Source: Bradyrhizobium sp. ARR65
Lineage (GTDB): Bacteria > Pseudomonadota > Alphaproteobacteria > Rhizobiales > Xanthobacteraceae
DNA length: 64,000 nucleotides
Direction: 5' to 3'
Assembly: GCF_000472385.1 (NCBI RefSeq)
Contig: NZ_AWZU01000024.1
Span: 33,409 to 97,408, forward strand
Shown here: positions 1 to 8,145 of the stretch, in pieces
Layout: the number at the start of each line of letters is the position of its first letter
How positions within the stretch are numbered: position 1 is the stretch's first letter
The notes under the pieces: model-generated
What the model was told of the DNA's origin: nothing
The model's input: the letters and a program-made list of their open reading frames with translations, nothing else
The model's database searches: none
Position numbers and translations under genes: made by a program

Positions 1-513
1 GCTCTCCCCGGTGAGCCAGACTTTGTTGCCACCGTCGCCCGCGCGATGCGCTTGCGCATCGTCGCGACCTTAGCGCCAGCCTTGGGGCGCCAGGACCACA
101 CGACTTCGCCGTCCGCAAAAGGATGCCGCTCGTCAGTCAGCCCATTCGCGTCCACCGCATCCCGCACTCAACGTCCGTGACGACGCGTACGTCCCTCAGC
201 GAGGCGGGACGCGAGAGAAGATGCGACTGATTTGGGGTGATCACAAAGCGATTTATTTTTGCGCGAAGATCTGGACGACCCAAATCAGATTGAAACGCCT
301 CGCGAAATTAGTTTTTACGCGCACGCGTCTTCGGGCGCAAAAGGGCACGACGAGCGCAGTTCGTGCATGGATTGAACGCAGTGAAATCCATCGGAGTGTG
401 TGAGGTGATGGGGTTTCGCGGAGCCTGTCATCGGGCGCGCGTTCGCGCAGCCCGGTGGCTCAACCCATCCTGCCAATGACTGGCGCATCAGGCGGATCGC
501 GATTGGTGAACGC
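1..513. other. Gene-free left edge with repeat-like sequence
   Basis: No convincing gene is present. The first 220 bases contain several stop-interrupted frames. The stretch at about 350-475 is built from imperfect inverted repeats (a GATGGGG...AACCCATC pair at 407-470 with a short cassette inside it). From memory this resembles multicopy intergenic sequence of Bradyrhizobium chromosomes, but I cannot verify that here. A 60-codon frame at 221-403 has no ribosome binding site or recognisable content, and I do not call it. Confidence 0.4.
407..470. repeat. Palindromic repeat split by a GGAGCCTGTCATCGGGC cassette
   Basis: The outer arms GATGGGG-TT (407-415) and AACCCATC (462-469) are inverted repeats. 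Between them, 419-458 is a 40-base cassette that starts CGGAGCCTGTCATCGGGC, carries the mini-hairpin GCGC-GTTC-GCGC and ends CCCGGTGG. The same cassette is found at 29466, 50072 and 57353. Confidence 0.65.
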
Positions 514-1392
514 TCATGCCCGCATCTGCTGCTGCTCGCGCGATCGTTCGAGCGCGTTGATGAGCGATCTGATCCGCTCGGCATCCGCGGGCGTTGCCGG
601 ATTGTAGATCACCATGGCGAGATCGGGCCTGCCATCGACGGCAAAAGCTGAATATTCCAGCCCGAGCATCCCGACCACAGGATGCCGCAGATGTTTCGTG
701 CCCTCGCCATGTGCATTGACGTCATTGGCACGCCACATCGCTTCGAACTCAGAGCTCAGGCGGCAGAGCTCATCGACCAGCGCCTTGACGTTTTCAGCCG
801 CACCTGCCCGCGCCGTATCCGCCCGGAACGTTGCCACCACAAAGCGGGCGACGCTTTCCCAATGCGGCTGCGCGGCGCGGACCCGGGGATCCAGGAAGAA
901 GAGACGGAGAACGTTGCGCTCGGCGGCGGCGAGCGAGCTGTAGTCCGTGAACACTGCCGTCGCTGCGCGGTTCCAGGCAACGACGTCCCATGTGGCGGTC
1001 CTCACAAGCGCCGGGCTGAGCTCCAGCGCGTCGAGCACACGTTGCAGCCGCGGCGAAATCCCATCAGTCGCCTGATAACGACGAACCTCGGGCAGCCGGC
1101 CCAGTGCAAGTAGAAACAGGTGCTCGCGCTCGACCTCGGTCAGCATCAGGGCGCGGGCGATGCGATCGAGCACGTCAGCCGACGGCGCCCCGCCCCGGCC
1201 CTGCTCAAGCCACGTGTACCAGGTCGCGCTGACATTGGCGCGCTGCGCCACTTCCTCCCGCCGCAGGCCGGGCGTTCGCCGGCGCGCCAACGGAAAGCCG
1301 AGGGCTGCCGGGTCAAGCTTGGCGCGGCGATCCCTCAAATAGGCTCCAAGCAAGTTGTCGTTGCTATCAGGCATGCGCATCCTGTTAGTCAT
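514..1392 (-). CDS. XRE-family transcriptional regulator with MmyB-like ligand domain
   Basis: This 292-residue protein has an N-terminal helix-turn-helix (about residues 41-90, with the typical PGLRREEVA start and a WLEQGRG recognition-helix end). It is followed by a C-terminal MmyB-like ligand-binding domain (about 105-285) with the usual W.VVAWN and hydrophobic PAS-like strands. The family acts as DNA-binding repressors or activators with an unknown small ligand. It is transcribed away from the NAD-dependent epimerase at 1471 with a 78-base gap, the usual arrangement for a regulator and its target. An internal ATG nearby (MPDSN) could be the true start, moving it by about 6 codons. Family assignment is firm; the regulated reaction is inferred from the neighbour only. 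Confidence 0.88.
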   Translation of the reverse strand: MTNRMRMPDSNDNLLGAYLRDRRAKLDPAALGFPLARRRTPGLRREEVAQRANVSATWYTWLEQGRGGAPSADVLDRIARALMLTEVEREHLFLLALGRLPEVRRYQATDGISPRLQRVLDALELSPALVRTATWDVVAWNRAATAVFTDYSSLAAAERNVLRLFFLDPRVRAAQPHWESVARFVVATFRADTARAGAAENVKALVDELCRLSSEFEAMWRANDVNAHGEGTKHLRHPVVGMLGLEYSAFAVDGRPDLAMVIYNPATPADAERIRSLINALERSREQQQMRA

Positions 1393-1470
1393 TATACCTG
1401 TGTAAGGTCCCTACTTTACCGGGATAGACGACGCGCCGAAATAGCCTCCGCTCAAGGTGGAGAATTCTTC

Positions 1471-2355
1471 ATGCGCGTGTTCGTGACCGGTGCAACGGGA
1501 TTTGTCGGCTCTGCCGTCGTCAACGAACTGATCAGTGCGGGACATAAAGTGCTGGGTCTCGCCAGGTCGCAGGCGGTCGCAGGAGCGCTTGCCGCGACAG
1601 GCGCGGACGTCCATCGCGGCTCGCTCGAAGATCTCGATAGCCTGAAGCGTGGCGCGGCCGCAGCCGATGCAGTGATCCACACCGCCTTCAATCACGACTT
1701 CTCGAAATTCGCGGAAAATTGCGAGATCGAGGGGCGCGCCATCGAGGCGCTCGGCAGCGTGCTGGAAGGCTCCGACCGGCCGCTGCTCGTCACCGGCGGG
1801 GTTGCGCTGTTGGCGCCGGGCCGCATCGCGACCGAGGAGGATGTGCGTGTAACCGGCTTTCCTCGCGTTTCGGAAGAGGTGGCTTCAGCGCTCGCGGGCC
1901 GCGGCGTGCGCGCGGCGGCGATCCGTCTTCCGCCCTCGGTCCACTGCATCGGCGATCACGGTTTTGTGCCGCGCCTCATCACCATTGCGCGCGAAAAGGG
2001 CGTCTCTGCCTATGTGGGTGAAGGCCTCAACCGCTGGCCCGCCGTGCATCGGCTCGATGCCGCCCGCGTCTATCGCCTCGCGCTGGAGCAAGGCGCCACG
2101 GCAGGCACGTATCACGCGATCGCCGAACAGGGCGTGCCCTTCAGGGAGATCGCCGCCGTGATCGGCCACCGATTGAACCTGCCGGTCGCATCCAAGTCTC
2201 CCGAAGAGGCGGCCGAGCATTTCGGCTGGTTCGCAACGTTCGTGAGCGCAGACATCCCAGCATCGAGCGAGCGAACCCGGAAGCTCTTGGATTGGGAGCC
2301 GAAACAACCGGGCCTCATCGCCGATATCGATCAGCGGCGCTATTTCGAAAGCTGA
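1471..2355 (+). CDS. NAD(P)-dependent epimerase/reductase, extended SDR family
   Basis: The 294-residue protein begins MRVFVTGATGFVG, a Rossmann GxxGxxG nucleotide-binding motif right at the N-terminus. It also has D37/R39-like positions and an internal SEEVASAL helix in place of the canonical YxxxK. The family reduces or epimerises sugar, flavonoid or aldehyde substrates; the substrate cannot be told here. The open frame extends upstream to 1120, but the ATG at 1471 is preferred: it has an AAGGTGGAG ribosome binding site at 1454-1462 and places the Rossmann motif at the protein start. It lies divergent to the XRE regulator at 514-1392, which probably controls it. The atypical active-site region suggests an NmrA-like or atypical SDR role. 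Confidence 0.85.
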   Translation: MRVFVTGATGFVGSAVVNELISAGHKVLGLARSQAVAGALAATGADVHRGSLEDLDSLKRGAAAADAVIHTAFNHDFSKFAENCEIEGRAIEALGSVLEGSDRPLLVTGGVALLAPGRIATEEDVRVTGFPRVSEEVASALAGRGVRAAAIRLPPSVHCIGDHGFVPRLITIAREKGVSAYVGEGLNRWPAVHRLDAARVYRLALEQGATAGTYHAIAEQGVPFREIAAVIGHRLNLPVASKSPEEAAEHFGWFATFVSADIPASSERTRKLLDWEPKQPGLIADIDQRRYFES

Positions 2356-2443
2356 ATGGGTCGGCGCGTGCAAGAGACCCGGTCTTTCCGGAACAAAGAC
2401 GAAGGTCTTGCGCAGCAATCCTGCGCAAACGCCGAAGTCGGCC

Positions 2444-3067
2444 TTAACGCTTCTCCTTGAGACGATTTCGGTGAGCGGCCTGTTTGGCGCGGTTGCCGCA
2501 GATGGCCATGCTGCACCATCGTCGCCCGCGGCCGCGGGTGCGATCGACGAACATGAGGGTGCAGCTATGCCCCTCGCATGCCTTCACGTCGGAAAAGTCT
2601 TCTTCACAGACGAATTTGGCCAGCGCCTCGCCGATCGGCAGCAGCAATGACTCGGGCGAACGCCAGCGCCGCATGTGTTGCAGGTGCAAGCGATCGCCGC
2701 CATCCGCGCGACGCGGGACGACCTGGCTGAAAGCCTCATCACGTTCGAGCAGCCTGTTGAGCGGCTCCAGTTCGCGCGCGGCCTTGGCCGTCAACGGACG
2801 GCGCATGTGCTTGCGGACGAATCCTCTGAACCACTCGCGTAAGGCCCGCGCCTGATCGGCCACCTTATCCAGTTCGCCCGGCATCGCGCGCGCCTTCAGC
2901 GCGTCGAGTTCATCGGCCGGTACCAGCCTGGCTTGCGCGAGCCAGTCGAGGAATCCATCGCCGTCAGCGATCCAGTCGACCGGCACATCGGTCGGCGTCG
3001 CGATCGAATTGAGGAAATCCAGGCCGGGGGAGTCGGCAATGAATATCGCGGGGGAATGAGATAGCAT
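2444..3067 (-). CDS. CGNR zinc-finger / ABATE-domain transcriptional regulator
   Basis: A 207-residue protein with an N-terminal ABATE-type domain (about 1-150) and a C-terminal CGNR zinc finger (about 160-200). Two Cys-x4-Cys pairs are visible (CEGHSC and CSMAIC), and the second runs into the diagnostic CGNRAKQAAHR. The family is thought to be stress-responsive DNA-binding regulators. It is divergent from the alpha/beta hydrolase at 3207, and the 139-base gap contains repeated GTAACC-like half-sites, so it probably controls that gene and itself. The fold assignment is clear, and the target is an inference. Confidence 0.85.
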   Translation of the reverse strand: MLSHSPAIFIADSPGLDFLNSIATPTDVPVDWIADGDGFLDWLAQARLVPADELDALKARAMPGELDKVADQARALREWFRGFVRKHMRRPLTAKAARELEPLNRLLERDEAFSQVVPRRADGGDRLHLQHMRRWRSPESLLLPIGEALAKFVCEEDFSDVKACEGHSCTLMFVDRTRGRGRRWCSMAICGNRAKQAAHRNRLKEKR

Positions 3068-3110
3068 CTGGGGGCCTTCCCGCAGCCGGATCGTTCCAAC
3101 GGTCAGCTAA

Positions 3111-3181
3111 GTAACCCCTCTAACAGTTCTTGACAAGTTACCTCATCGGCATAACCTGATCGAAGCCATTTTAAAGGTTAC
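3111..3181 (+). promoter_or_regulatory. Putative promoter with repeated GTAACC half-sites
   Basis: A sigma-70-like -35 box TTGACA (3130-3135) is followed after 16 bases by TAACCT (3152-3157). Around it lie GTAACC (3111), GTTACC (3137), ATAACC (3151) and GGTTAC (3176), direct and inverted versions of one half-site. This fits control of the hydrolase at 3207 by the divergent CGNR regulator. The promoter assignment is from sequence only. Confidence 0.4.
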
Positions 3182-3206
3182 GTCCTCACTGCCAGGAGCA
3201 GCGCCC

Positions 3207-4073
3207 ATGTCCGTTGTGAAATACCGCTTTGCCGATGTCGATGGTTTCAAAGTCTTCTATCGCGAGGCCGGCTCGTCCGACGCACCGAAGCTGCTGCTTC
3301 TCCACGGCTTCCCGAGCGCGGGCCACATGTTCCGTGATCTCATTCCCCCGCTTGCCGACAAATTCCATATCGTGGCTCCCGACCTTCCGGGCTTCGGTCA
3401 GTCGGACATGCCGGCGCGGGCAAAGTTCACCTACACGTTCGACAATATCGCCGGCGTCATCGACCGCTTCACCGAAGTGATCGGGTTCGACCGCTTCGCG
3501 ATCTATGTCTTCGACTATGGCGCACCGACCGGCTTCCGGATTGCCGTTCGGCATCCGGAACGCATCACAGCGATCATTTCGCAGAACGGAAACGCCTATG
3601 AGCAGGGCCTCAGCGACGGCTGGAATCCGATCCGCACCTATTGGCAGGACCCCTCGCCGAAAAATCGCGAGGCACTCCGCGCGTTCCTCTCTCCCGAGGC
3701 GACCCGATGGCAATATACGCATGGGGTTGCCGACGCAGACGCGGTGTCGCCGGACGGCCAAAACCTCGACAATTTCTATCTGGCGCGTCCCGGCGCCGAT
3801 GAGGTGCAGCTGGATCTGTTCGGGGACTACAAGAGCAACGTCGCGCTCTATCCGTCATTCCAGCAATATTTCCGGACTCATCGCCCGCCGTTCCTGGCCG
3901 TCTGGGGAAAGAACGATCCTTTCTTTCTCCCGCCAGGAGCGCAGGCCTTCAAGCGCGACATTCCGGATGCCGAGGTCCATTTCCTCGACACCGGCCACTT
4001 CGCGCTCGAAACGCATGCCGGTGAGATCGCCGAACGAATCCGCGATTTTCTTGGGCGCAACACGCGCGCTTAG
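3207..4073 (+). CDS. Alpha/beta hydrolase, epoxide hydrolase/dehalogenase type
   Basis: The 288-residue protein has the oxyanion motif HGFP (about 33-36), the GFGQSD turn, and a nucleophile elbow VFDYGAP whose central residue is Asp (about 103) rather than Ser. Asp nucleophiles are typical of soluble epoxide hydrolases and haloalkane or haloacetate dehalogenases. The catalytic His is in DTGHFALE (about 264). Start chosen at 3207, with an AGGAG site about 7 bases upstream. It lies opposite the CGNR regulator. The substrate cannot be set from sequence; an epoxide or chlorinated compound is a reasonable guess. Confidence 0.87.
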   Translation: MSVVKYRFADVDGFKVFYREAGSSDAPKLLLLHGFPSAGHMFRDLIPPLADKFHIVAPDLPGFGQSDMPARAKFTYTFDNIAGVIDRFTEVIGFDRFAIYVFDYGAPTGFRIAVRHPERITAIISQNGNAYEQGLSDGWNPIRTYWQDPSPKNREALRAFLSPEATRWQYTHGVADADAVSPDGQNLDNFYLARPGADEVQLDLFGDYKSNVALYPSFQQYFRTHRPPFLAVWGKNDPFFLPPGAQAFKRDIPDAEVHFLDTGHFALETHAGEIAERIRDFLGRNTRA

Positions 4074-4155
4074 AGCACAGCCCGGCCGCGAAACGCGGCT
4101 TCTCGCACCGACGCAGCGATGACGTCCGATGGCTCATAGCGAGCCCGAAAATGCA

Positions 4156-4200
4156 GCTAGAAAATGGAGCCGCCAGTGGGGCAACTGGCGGCTCCAAGCC
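4156..4200 (-). terminator. Intrinsic terminator of the TetR gene
   Basis: A perfect 13-bp stem (4165-4177 pairs with 4184-4196, loop of 6) is followed, when read on the minus strand, by TTTTC. It lies about 80 bases past the stop of the TetR gene at 4276 and points in its direction. Confidence 0.8.
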
Positions 4201-4275
4201 AGACGACGGCTTACCGGATAAGCAACGACGTCTGACAACAAAGGGCCGGAGCAAATGCGCCGGCTCCTGCGTCGT

Positions 4276-4953
4276 TCAAAACATCCCTCGTCCCAACAGC
4301 GTGACGACATGCCGGGCCAGGCGGTCGGGGCTGACGGAATAGGTCCCCTTCGCGCCCGCGGCCAACGGCAGCAGGACGAGCGCGACGATGGATGTGAAGA
4401 CCAGCTCAGGCTCGATGGTCTCGCCAAGCTTTCCTTGTTGCTTCCAGCGTTCGATGCAGCGCGAGGCCTTCTCTCGCTTGGTTTCCGCAAGCCGCCGCTC
4501 GATCTGCTCGGTCAGCGCCCCGCCTTCACTCAGTCCTTCGCGCAACCAGAGCGGAGCAAGCCAGGGGTATCGCGCCGCGGCTTCAAGTAGACGCGCGACG
4601 AAGTTCGAGATCACCGTCATGGGATCATCGCATTCCGCGCCGAACGTCTCTTCGATACTGGTGCAAATCGGAAGCAGGCGTTCTTCGACGAGAGCATCGA
4701 TAAGTTGCTCCCTGCTGTTGAAGTAATAATGCGCCATCGCGGGCGTCAGGCCGACCTGATCGGCAATCATTCGCAGCGTCGTATTCTGCACGCCCTGTTC
4801 GGCGAACAGCACGAGCGCCGCATCGAGCAGCAGCGTGCGCCGGTCCGACTTTCCCGTAGGCCGTCCAGGCGGACGCCGGATGATGTCGCCAACCCTTCGT
4901 AGTCTCGCTGTCCGAGCCGTGCGGCCCGCCCGTTGCGCCAGCTGCCTTGACAC
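4276..4953 (-). CDS. TetR/AcrR family transcriptional regulator
   Basis: About 225 residues. The N-terminal TetR helix-turn-helix (ALVLFAEQG...TTLRMIADQVGLTPAMAHYYF) is clear, preceded by a basic GRPTGKSDRR stretch. The C-terminal domain is divergent, as usual for ligand binding. The open frame runs to an ATG at 5142, but this adds 63 residues with no family counterpart. I prefer the GTG at 4953 or a nearby start, which gives the normal TetR length; the ribosome binding site is weak, so the start is uncertain. An AT-rich imperfect inverted repeat directly upstream (4973-4990) may be its own operator. The target and ligand are unknown. Confidence 0.85.
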   Translation of the reverse strand: MSRQLAQRAGRTARTARLRRVGDIIRRPPGRPTGKSDRRTLLLDAALVLFAEQGVQNTTLRMIADQVGLTPAMAHYYFNSREQLIDALVEERLLPICTSIEETFGAECDDPMTVISNFVARLLEAAARYPWLAPLWLREGLSEGGALTEQIERRLAETKREKASRCIERWKQQGKLGETIEPELVFTSIVALVLLPLAAGAKGTYSVSPDRLARHVVTLLGRGMF

Positions 4954-4972
4954 ACTCCGCCCCAGAGAATTA

Positions 4973-4990
4973 ATTAACTCAGTGATTAAT
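4973..4990. promoter_or_regulatory. Possible TetR operator
   Basis: ATTAA (4973-4977) and TTAAT (4986-4990) flank CTCAGTGA, in which TCAGTGA is itself nearly symmetric. This AT-rich island lies immediately upstream of the TetR gene in GC-rich sequence, where autoregulatory operators are commonly placed. Weak evidence by itself. Confidence 0.3.
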
Positions 4991-5234
4991 ATATCGTGCG
5001 GGTGAGCGGAGCAATGGCTGCGTAAGAGAAAAATGCCATCGAGTCGCATGTCCTTGATCCGGCGCAGAACGTTTATCTGGGGCCGCTCACTACAGGGGAT
5101 GCGCCAGGGGGCGCGAGAAGCTGCGCAACGGTGAACCGGCATTGATTGCCGTCACGATGGCTAAGTTGTGTGTTTAGAGACCAGTGAACAAGGACGGCGC
5201 GTGAACCGACAACGCGACCGGCAGTGGGTCCCCG

Positions 5235-5867
5235 ATGTGGAAAAACTATGTAAGCGCAGCGATGTTGTGGCTGATGCTGACGCCGTCTCATTTGAGCGCG
5301 ACCGCGCTTTCCGGTACCGCCCCCTCCATCGCGCGCAATGACGCCGGAACCGGCGCCAACGTTGACGACCAAACGATCGACCGCGAACTTGCGCTGTTTC
5401 GCGCGGCACAGATCTCGCTCTGTCAGGCGCTGGTCAGGGCCGAAAAACTGCACCCGGGCTCGAAAACCTGGGACATCGGCTTCGACGGCAGCCCGGCTTC
5501 GCCGGTCTACAGGGTGAAGACGATGGCGAGCGATCGCATCTGGGAAAACGCCATCGATGCCCAAAGCGGAGACGTTGCAGGCGAAGAGACTGTCTCGTTC
5601 GTCAGGGACCTGAATGCGGAAAATCAGCACAATGTCGACGCGCTCAAAAGCGTGCGCCAAGATCTCTTCGACGCCGTGCTCGTCGCAGAACGCGCCGCGA
5701 AGGGCAAAGCGATCGGTGGAACCCTGCTCAGGGACAGCGGGCGATTGAGCTTCGTCGTCGTCATCGTGAGCGGCGATGACCTCAAGCAGGTCACGCTCGA
5801 TCCGCCCAGAGCAGGCCGCGGCGGACGGAGTGCGCGGCAGGGCGCCGCGATGCGGCGATGCAACTAG
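5235..5867 (+). CDS. Secreted protein with two PepSY-like repeats
   Basis: The 210-residue protein starts with a signal-peptide-like segment (about 1-24, ending at SATA). Two similar units follow: about 55-110 (helix ISLCQALVRAEKL, then strands ending WENAIDAQSGDV) and about 140-195 (helix LFDAVLVAERAA, then strands ending DLKQVTLDP). This helix-beta-beta pattern with the V.IDA.SG.V ending is typical of PepSY modules, which are thought to bind or inhibit periplasmic peptidases or to act in the envelope. The C-terminus is low-complexity and basic. No operon partner is evident; the family call is by pattern rather than strong identity. Confidence 0.6.
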   Translation: MWKNYVSAAMLWLMLTPSHLSATALSGTAPSIARNDAGTGANVDDQTIDRELALFRAAQISLCQALVRAEKLHPGSKTWDIGFDGSPASPVYRVKTMASDRIWENAIDAQSGDVAGEETVSFVRDLNAENQHNVDALKSVRQDLFDAVLVAERAAKGKAIGGTLLRDSGRLSFVVVIVSGDDLKQVTLDPPRAGRGGRSARQGAAMRRCN

Positions 5868-5919
5868 AGCGATCGCCGAGCTGAGCGAATCGAGGGAGCG
5901 CGCGCCCAGCCTCCACTCT

Positions 5920-5951
5920 CATTGCGAGCGCAAGCGACGCCTCGCAATAAC
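5920..5951. repeat. Short ATTGCGAG palindromic repeat
   Basis: ATTGCGAG (5921-5928) and CTCGCAAT (5941-5948) are inverted repeats around a short GC-rich centre. This is a small version of the palindromes at 48894 and 57285. Confidence 0.55.
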
Positions 5952-5959
5952 GGGCCTGA

Positions 5960-5991
5960 TTGAAGGCGCTTGTCCGGGTCTGCAACTTGGC
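5960..5991. repeat. Direct repeat, copy 1
   Basis: A 32-base stretch ending TGCAACTTGGC matches 27 of 32 positions with 7221-7252. Upstream of both copies there is also a GCCGAGCT.AGCGAA.CGAGGG segment (about 5876 and 7094), so a longer degenerate element of about 120-170 bases is duplicated. Confidence 0.6.
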
Positions 5992-6009
5992 AGATGCTCT
6001 CATGCGAGC

Positions 6010-6210
6010 CTACCGGTTCACCAGCCACAGGACCAGGCTCAGCACGATGCTGATGATGAGCGAGGTCATCAGCGGAAAATAGAGGGAAAATCCCGGGCGC
6101 TCGATGACGATGTCGCCGGGCAGCCGGCCCAGCCCCAGCCTGCCGATGAACGGCCACAACAGGCCGGCGGCGACCAGGACAAGTCCGAAGATGATGAGTG
6201 CGCGCGACAT
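6010..6210 (-). CDS. DUF2905 family small membrane protein
   Basis: A 66-residue protein with two membrane helices (about 5-22 and 44-64) joined by a short loop containing GRLPGDI. This layout and the PGDI signature are characteristic of DUF2905, whose function is unknown. The longer frame to 6312 is not needed: starting at MSRALIIFG matches the usual family length. Single gene, convergent with the PepSY protein. Confidence 0.8.
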   Translation of the reverse strand: MSRALIIFGLVLVAAGLLWPFIGRLGLGRLPGDIVIERPGFSLYFPLMTSLIISIVLSLVLWLVNR

Positions 6211-6324
6211 CCTGCATCCCGACCGATCGTGAACCGTGTTACGACGGCATCTCCAAAGTAGGGACCGCCGCGGCGGTGCCGCAAGACCAGCAGGGCCCTT
6301 CCCCGCGCCCAATGTTACCGCTGA

Positions 6325-6350
6325 AACGCAATCGTTCAGTTTAATTGAAC
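6325..6350. promoter_or_regulatory. Operator-like sites upstream of the TetR gene at 6422
   Basis: Two overlapping elements are visible. AACGCAATCGTTCAGTT (6325-6341) matches 12 of 17 positions with the palindrome in front of the EmrA-type gene (11427-11443). GTTCA-7-TGAAC (6334-6350) is an inverted repeat with TT/AA also conserved in the middle. Their location 70-100 bases before a TetR gene suggests autoregulation. Confidence 0.5.
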
Positions 6351-6421
6351 AATCGCCCGCCCTGTGCCAGAACGGGCTCGGGGAGCCTCATGGCTGATTC
6401 AATCAGGGCACGGCTGATCAC

Positions 6422-7084
6422 ATGGTTGCTTCCAAACGGGCACATAGCCGAGGCGGCCGACCTCCTTTGGAGCGTGCGGGCGAAGTCGAGGAGCGCATCC
6501 TCGACGCCGCCGAAAGGATTTTTCTGCAGCGCGGCTTCGACGGCGCGAGCGTCGACGAAATCGCCCAGACGGCGCGCGCGGGCAAGCCGACCATCTACGC
6601 CAGGTATCCGGGCAAGGAGTCGCTGTTCGCGGCGGTGATGGCGCGCCAGGTCGCGCGGAACACGCAATTCGAGAATCTGGCGCCGCATGGACGCACGTTT
6701 CATGCCAAGCTGATCAACCTTGGCACGGCGCTGGCCGAGCGGATGCTCAACGACGACACGATCGGACTGTTGCGCTCGGCCATCGCCGAGGCGCAGCGCT
6801 TCCCGGAATTGACCCGCGGCGTCAACGAGATGGCGCGCAAACGCGCCGCCGCCAACCTCGCCAAGCTGCTCGCTGAGCTCGCGCGCGAGGAAGGGATCGA
6901 AGCCAAGGGAGCCTTTGCCCCCGAGCGGATCGCGGATACCGCGCGCATCTTCCTCGATGTGGTGCTGTTCGGCGTGCTGATGCGCCGGCTGATGGGCGAA
7001 GACGCCAAGGCACTGAGGAAAGAACTGCCCGATCACGTGCGCCTGCGCGTCGAGTTCTTTCTTGGCTCCTGCGGCAGGAATTAG
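6422..7084 (+). CDS. TetR/AcrR family transcriptional regulator, probable regulator of the efflux operon
   Basis: A 220-residue protein. Residues about 20-70 form the TetR helix-turn-helix (ILDAAERIFLQRGFDGASVDEIAQTARAGKPTIYARYPGKE in overlapping parts). The C-terminal half resembles the AefR/AcrR ligand domain. No strong ribosome binding site precedes 6422, but the length is right. The upstream operator-like site is shared with the EmrA/EmrB operon at 8502-11404, so this is the best candidate for its repressor even though three genes lie between. The ligand is unknown and may be a toxic compound exported by the pump. Confidence 0.87.
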   Translation: MVASKRAHSRGGRPPLERAGEVEERILDAAERIFLQRGFDGASVDEIAQTARAGKPTIYARYPGKESLFAAVMARQVARNTQFENLAPHGRTFHAKLINLGTALAERMLNDDTIGLLRSAIAEAQRFPELTRGVNEMARKRAAANLAKLLAELAREEGIEAKGAFAPERIADTARIFLDVVLFGVLMRRLMGEDAKALRKELPDHVRLRVEFFLGSCGRN

Positions 7085-7220
7085 GGCAATCGTCGCCGAG
7101 CTCAGCGAAGCGAGGGTGAGCACGCCAACCTCGGCGTCAAAACGCCTGAGGCATTAGCCGAGGCCCAAACCCAAACAAATAGATCACCGAATTAGTGAAC
7201 ATGCACAGCAATGACGGCGA

Positions 7221-7252
7221 CTGAAGACGCTCGTCCGGATTTGCAACTTGGC
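7221..7252. repeat. Direct repeat, copy 2
   Basis: This matches 5960-5991 at 27 of 32 bases, including a perfect TGCAACTTGGC end. It ends nine bases before the stop of the peptidase gene at 7261. Confidence 0.6.
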
Positions 7253-7260
7253 GTCCTCGT

Positions 7261-8055
7261 CTACCCCGCCCGCGTCGATGGAAGGAAGCGGCGGGCGCCG
7301 TTCTCATCAAGGACAAATTTTGGGATCGCGCCGACGATGGCTGTATCGCGCACCAGCGCAAGCTTGCGGTTGTCCAGGATCAGCCACGCTCCGTCGACGC
7401 GCGCGGCGACCGCGGCATGGTCCTCGGCCGGCGCGAGATTTTTCAAGATGACGATCTTCACATCGGCCGGCGAAAGCCCCGCCTGCAGGAGCGCGAGGTA
7501 TTTGACGATCGCGTAGTCTTCGCAGTCGCCGCGGCCGGTCTGCAGCGTCTCGAACGGCGAGCTCCAATGATCCTCAACGCCCCATTGCGCCCGGTCGCTG
7601 GCCGGCGCGATGGCAAGATCGACTGCCCTGTTGATGCGGCCGACTCGGGCGAGCCCGATGTGACCTGAGCCCTCGGCGACGATATGAAGCACGCTCTGCG
7701 CGGCGGCCGGGCAAGGGGCCTGCTTGCGGCAGCGCGCCAGCACCTCTTGCTCGCGCGCAATATCCTCTTCGATCATGCGCCATTTCGCCGTGACCCCGCC
7801 TGCCGCAACTGGCTCGCTATCCATGCCGAACAGCGGCCTCCCTTGTGGACCGGCTTGAAGCGCGGCGGGGCGCACGGCGGATGATGCATTCTCGGCCAAG
7901 GCGGCCGCTCCGCGACCGCCGGCGGCCCGGACGACTTCGTCCGCGCCGGCCGGGGTGCGAGACAGTGCCAGCGCGGCCAAAACAAGGCTCGCAGCAGCGG
8001 CCAGACGCACTGCGCCAAGATGCCGCTTCACATCGCTTTGCCTTGCACTTGCCAT
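7261..8055 (-). CDS. Transglutaminase-like cysteine peptidase (BTLCP/LapG-like family)
   Basis: A 264-residue protein with an N-terminal signal-like segment (about 12-38). The catalytic triad is visible in order: Cys in GRGDCEDYA, His in AEDHAAVA and Asp in LILDNR. These are the hallmarks of the bacterial transglutaminase-like cysteine proteinase family, which includes the periplasmic adhesin-processing protease LapG. No LapD-type receptor or large adhesin is visible nearby, so a LapG role is only one possibility. Periplasmic location is inferred from the signal. It lies opposite a small membrane protein at 8146. Confidence 0.85.
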   Translation of the reverse strand: MASARQSDVKRHLGAVRLAAAASLVLAALALSRTPAGADEVVRAAGGRGAAALAENASSAVRPAALQAGPQGRPLFGMDSEPVAAGGVTAKWRMIEEDIAREQEVLARCRKQAPCPAAAQSVLHIVAEGSGHIGLARVGRINRAVDLAIAPASDRAQWGVEDHWSSPFETLQTGRGDCEDYAIVKYLALLQAGLSPADVKIVILKNLAPAEDHAAVAARVDGAWLILDNRKLALVRDTAIVGAIPKFVLDENGARRFLPSTRAG

Positions 8056-8145
8056 GTTTTGCCGGGCATAACTAAACGATACAGTGCCGTTTAATCGGTG
8101 CGCTCCACCGCTTCATCAAACCACCGCTTGGTCAAGAAGGCTGCC

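Noticed and set aside
1120..1470. N-terminal extension of the epimerase frame
   Set aside because: It overlaps the divergent regulator and has no family match; the Rossmann motif and ribosome binding site fix the start at 1471.
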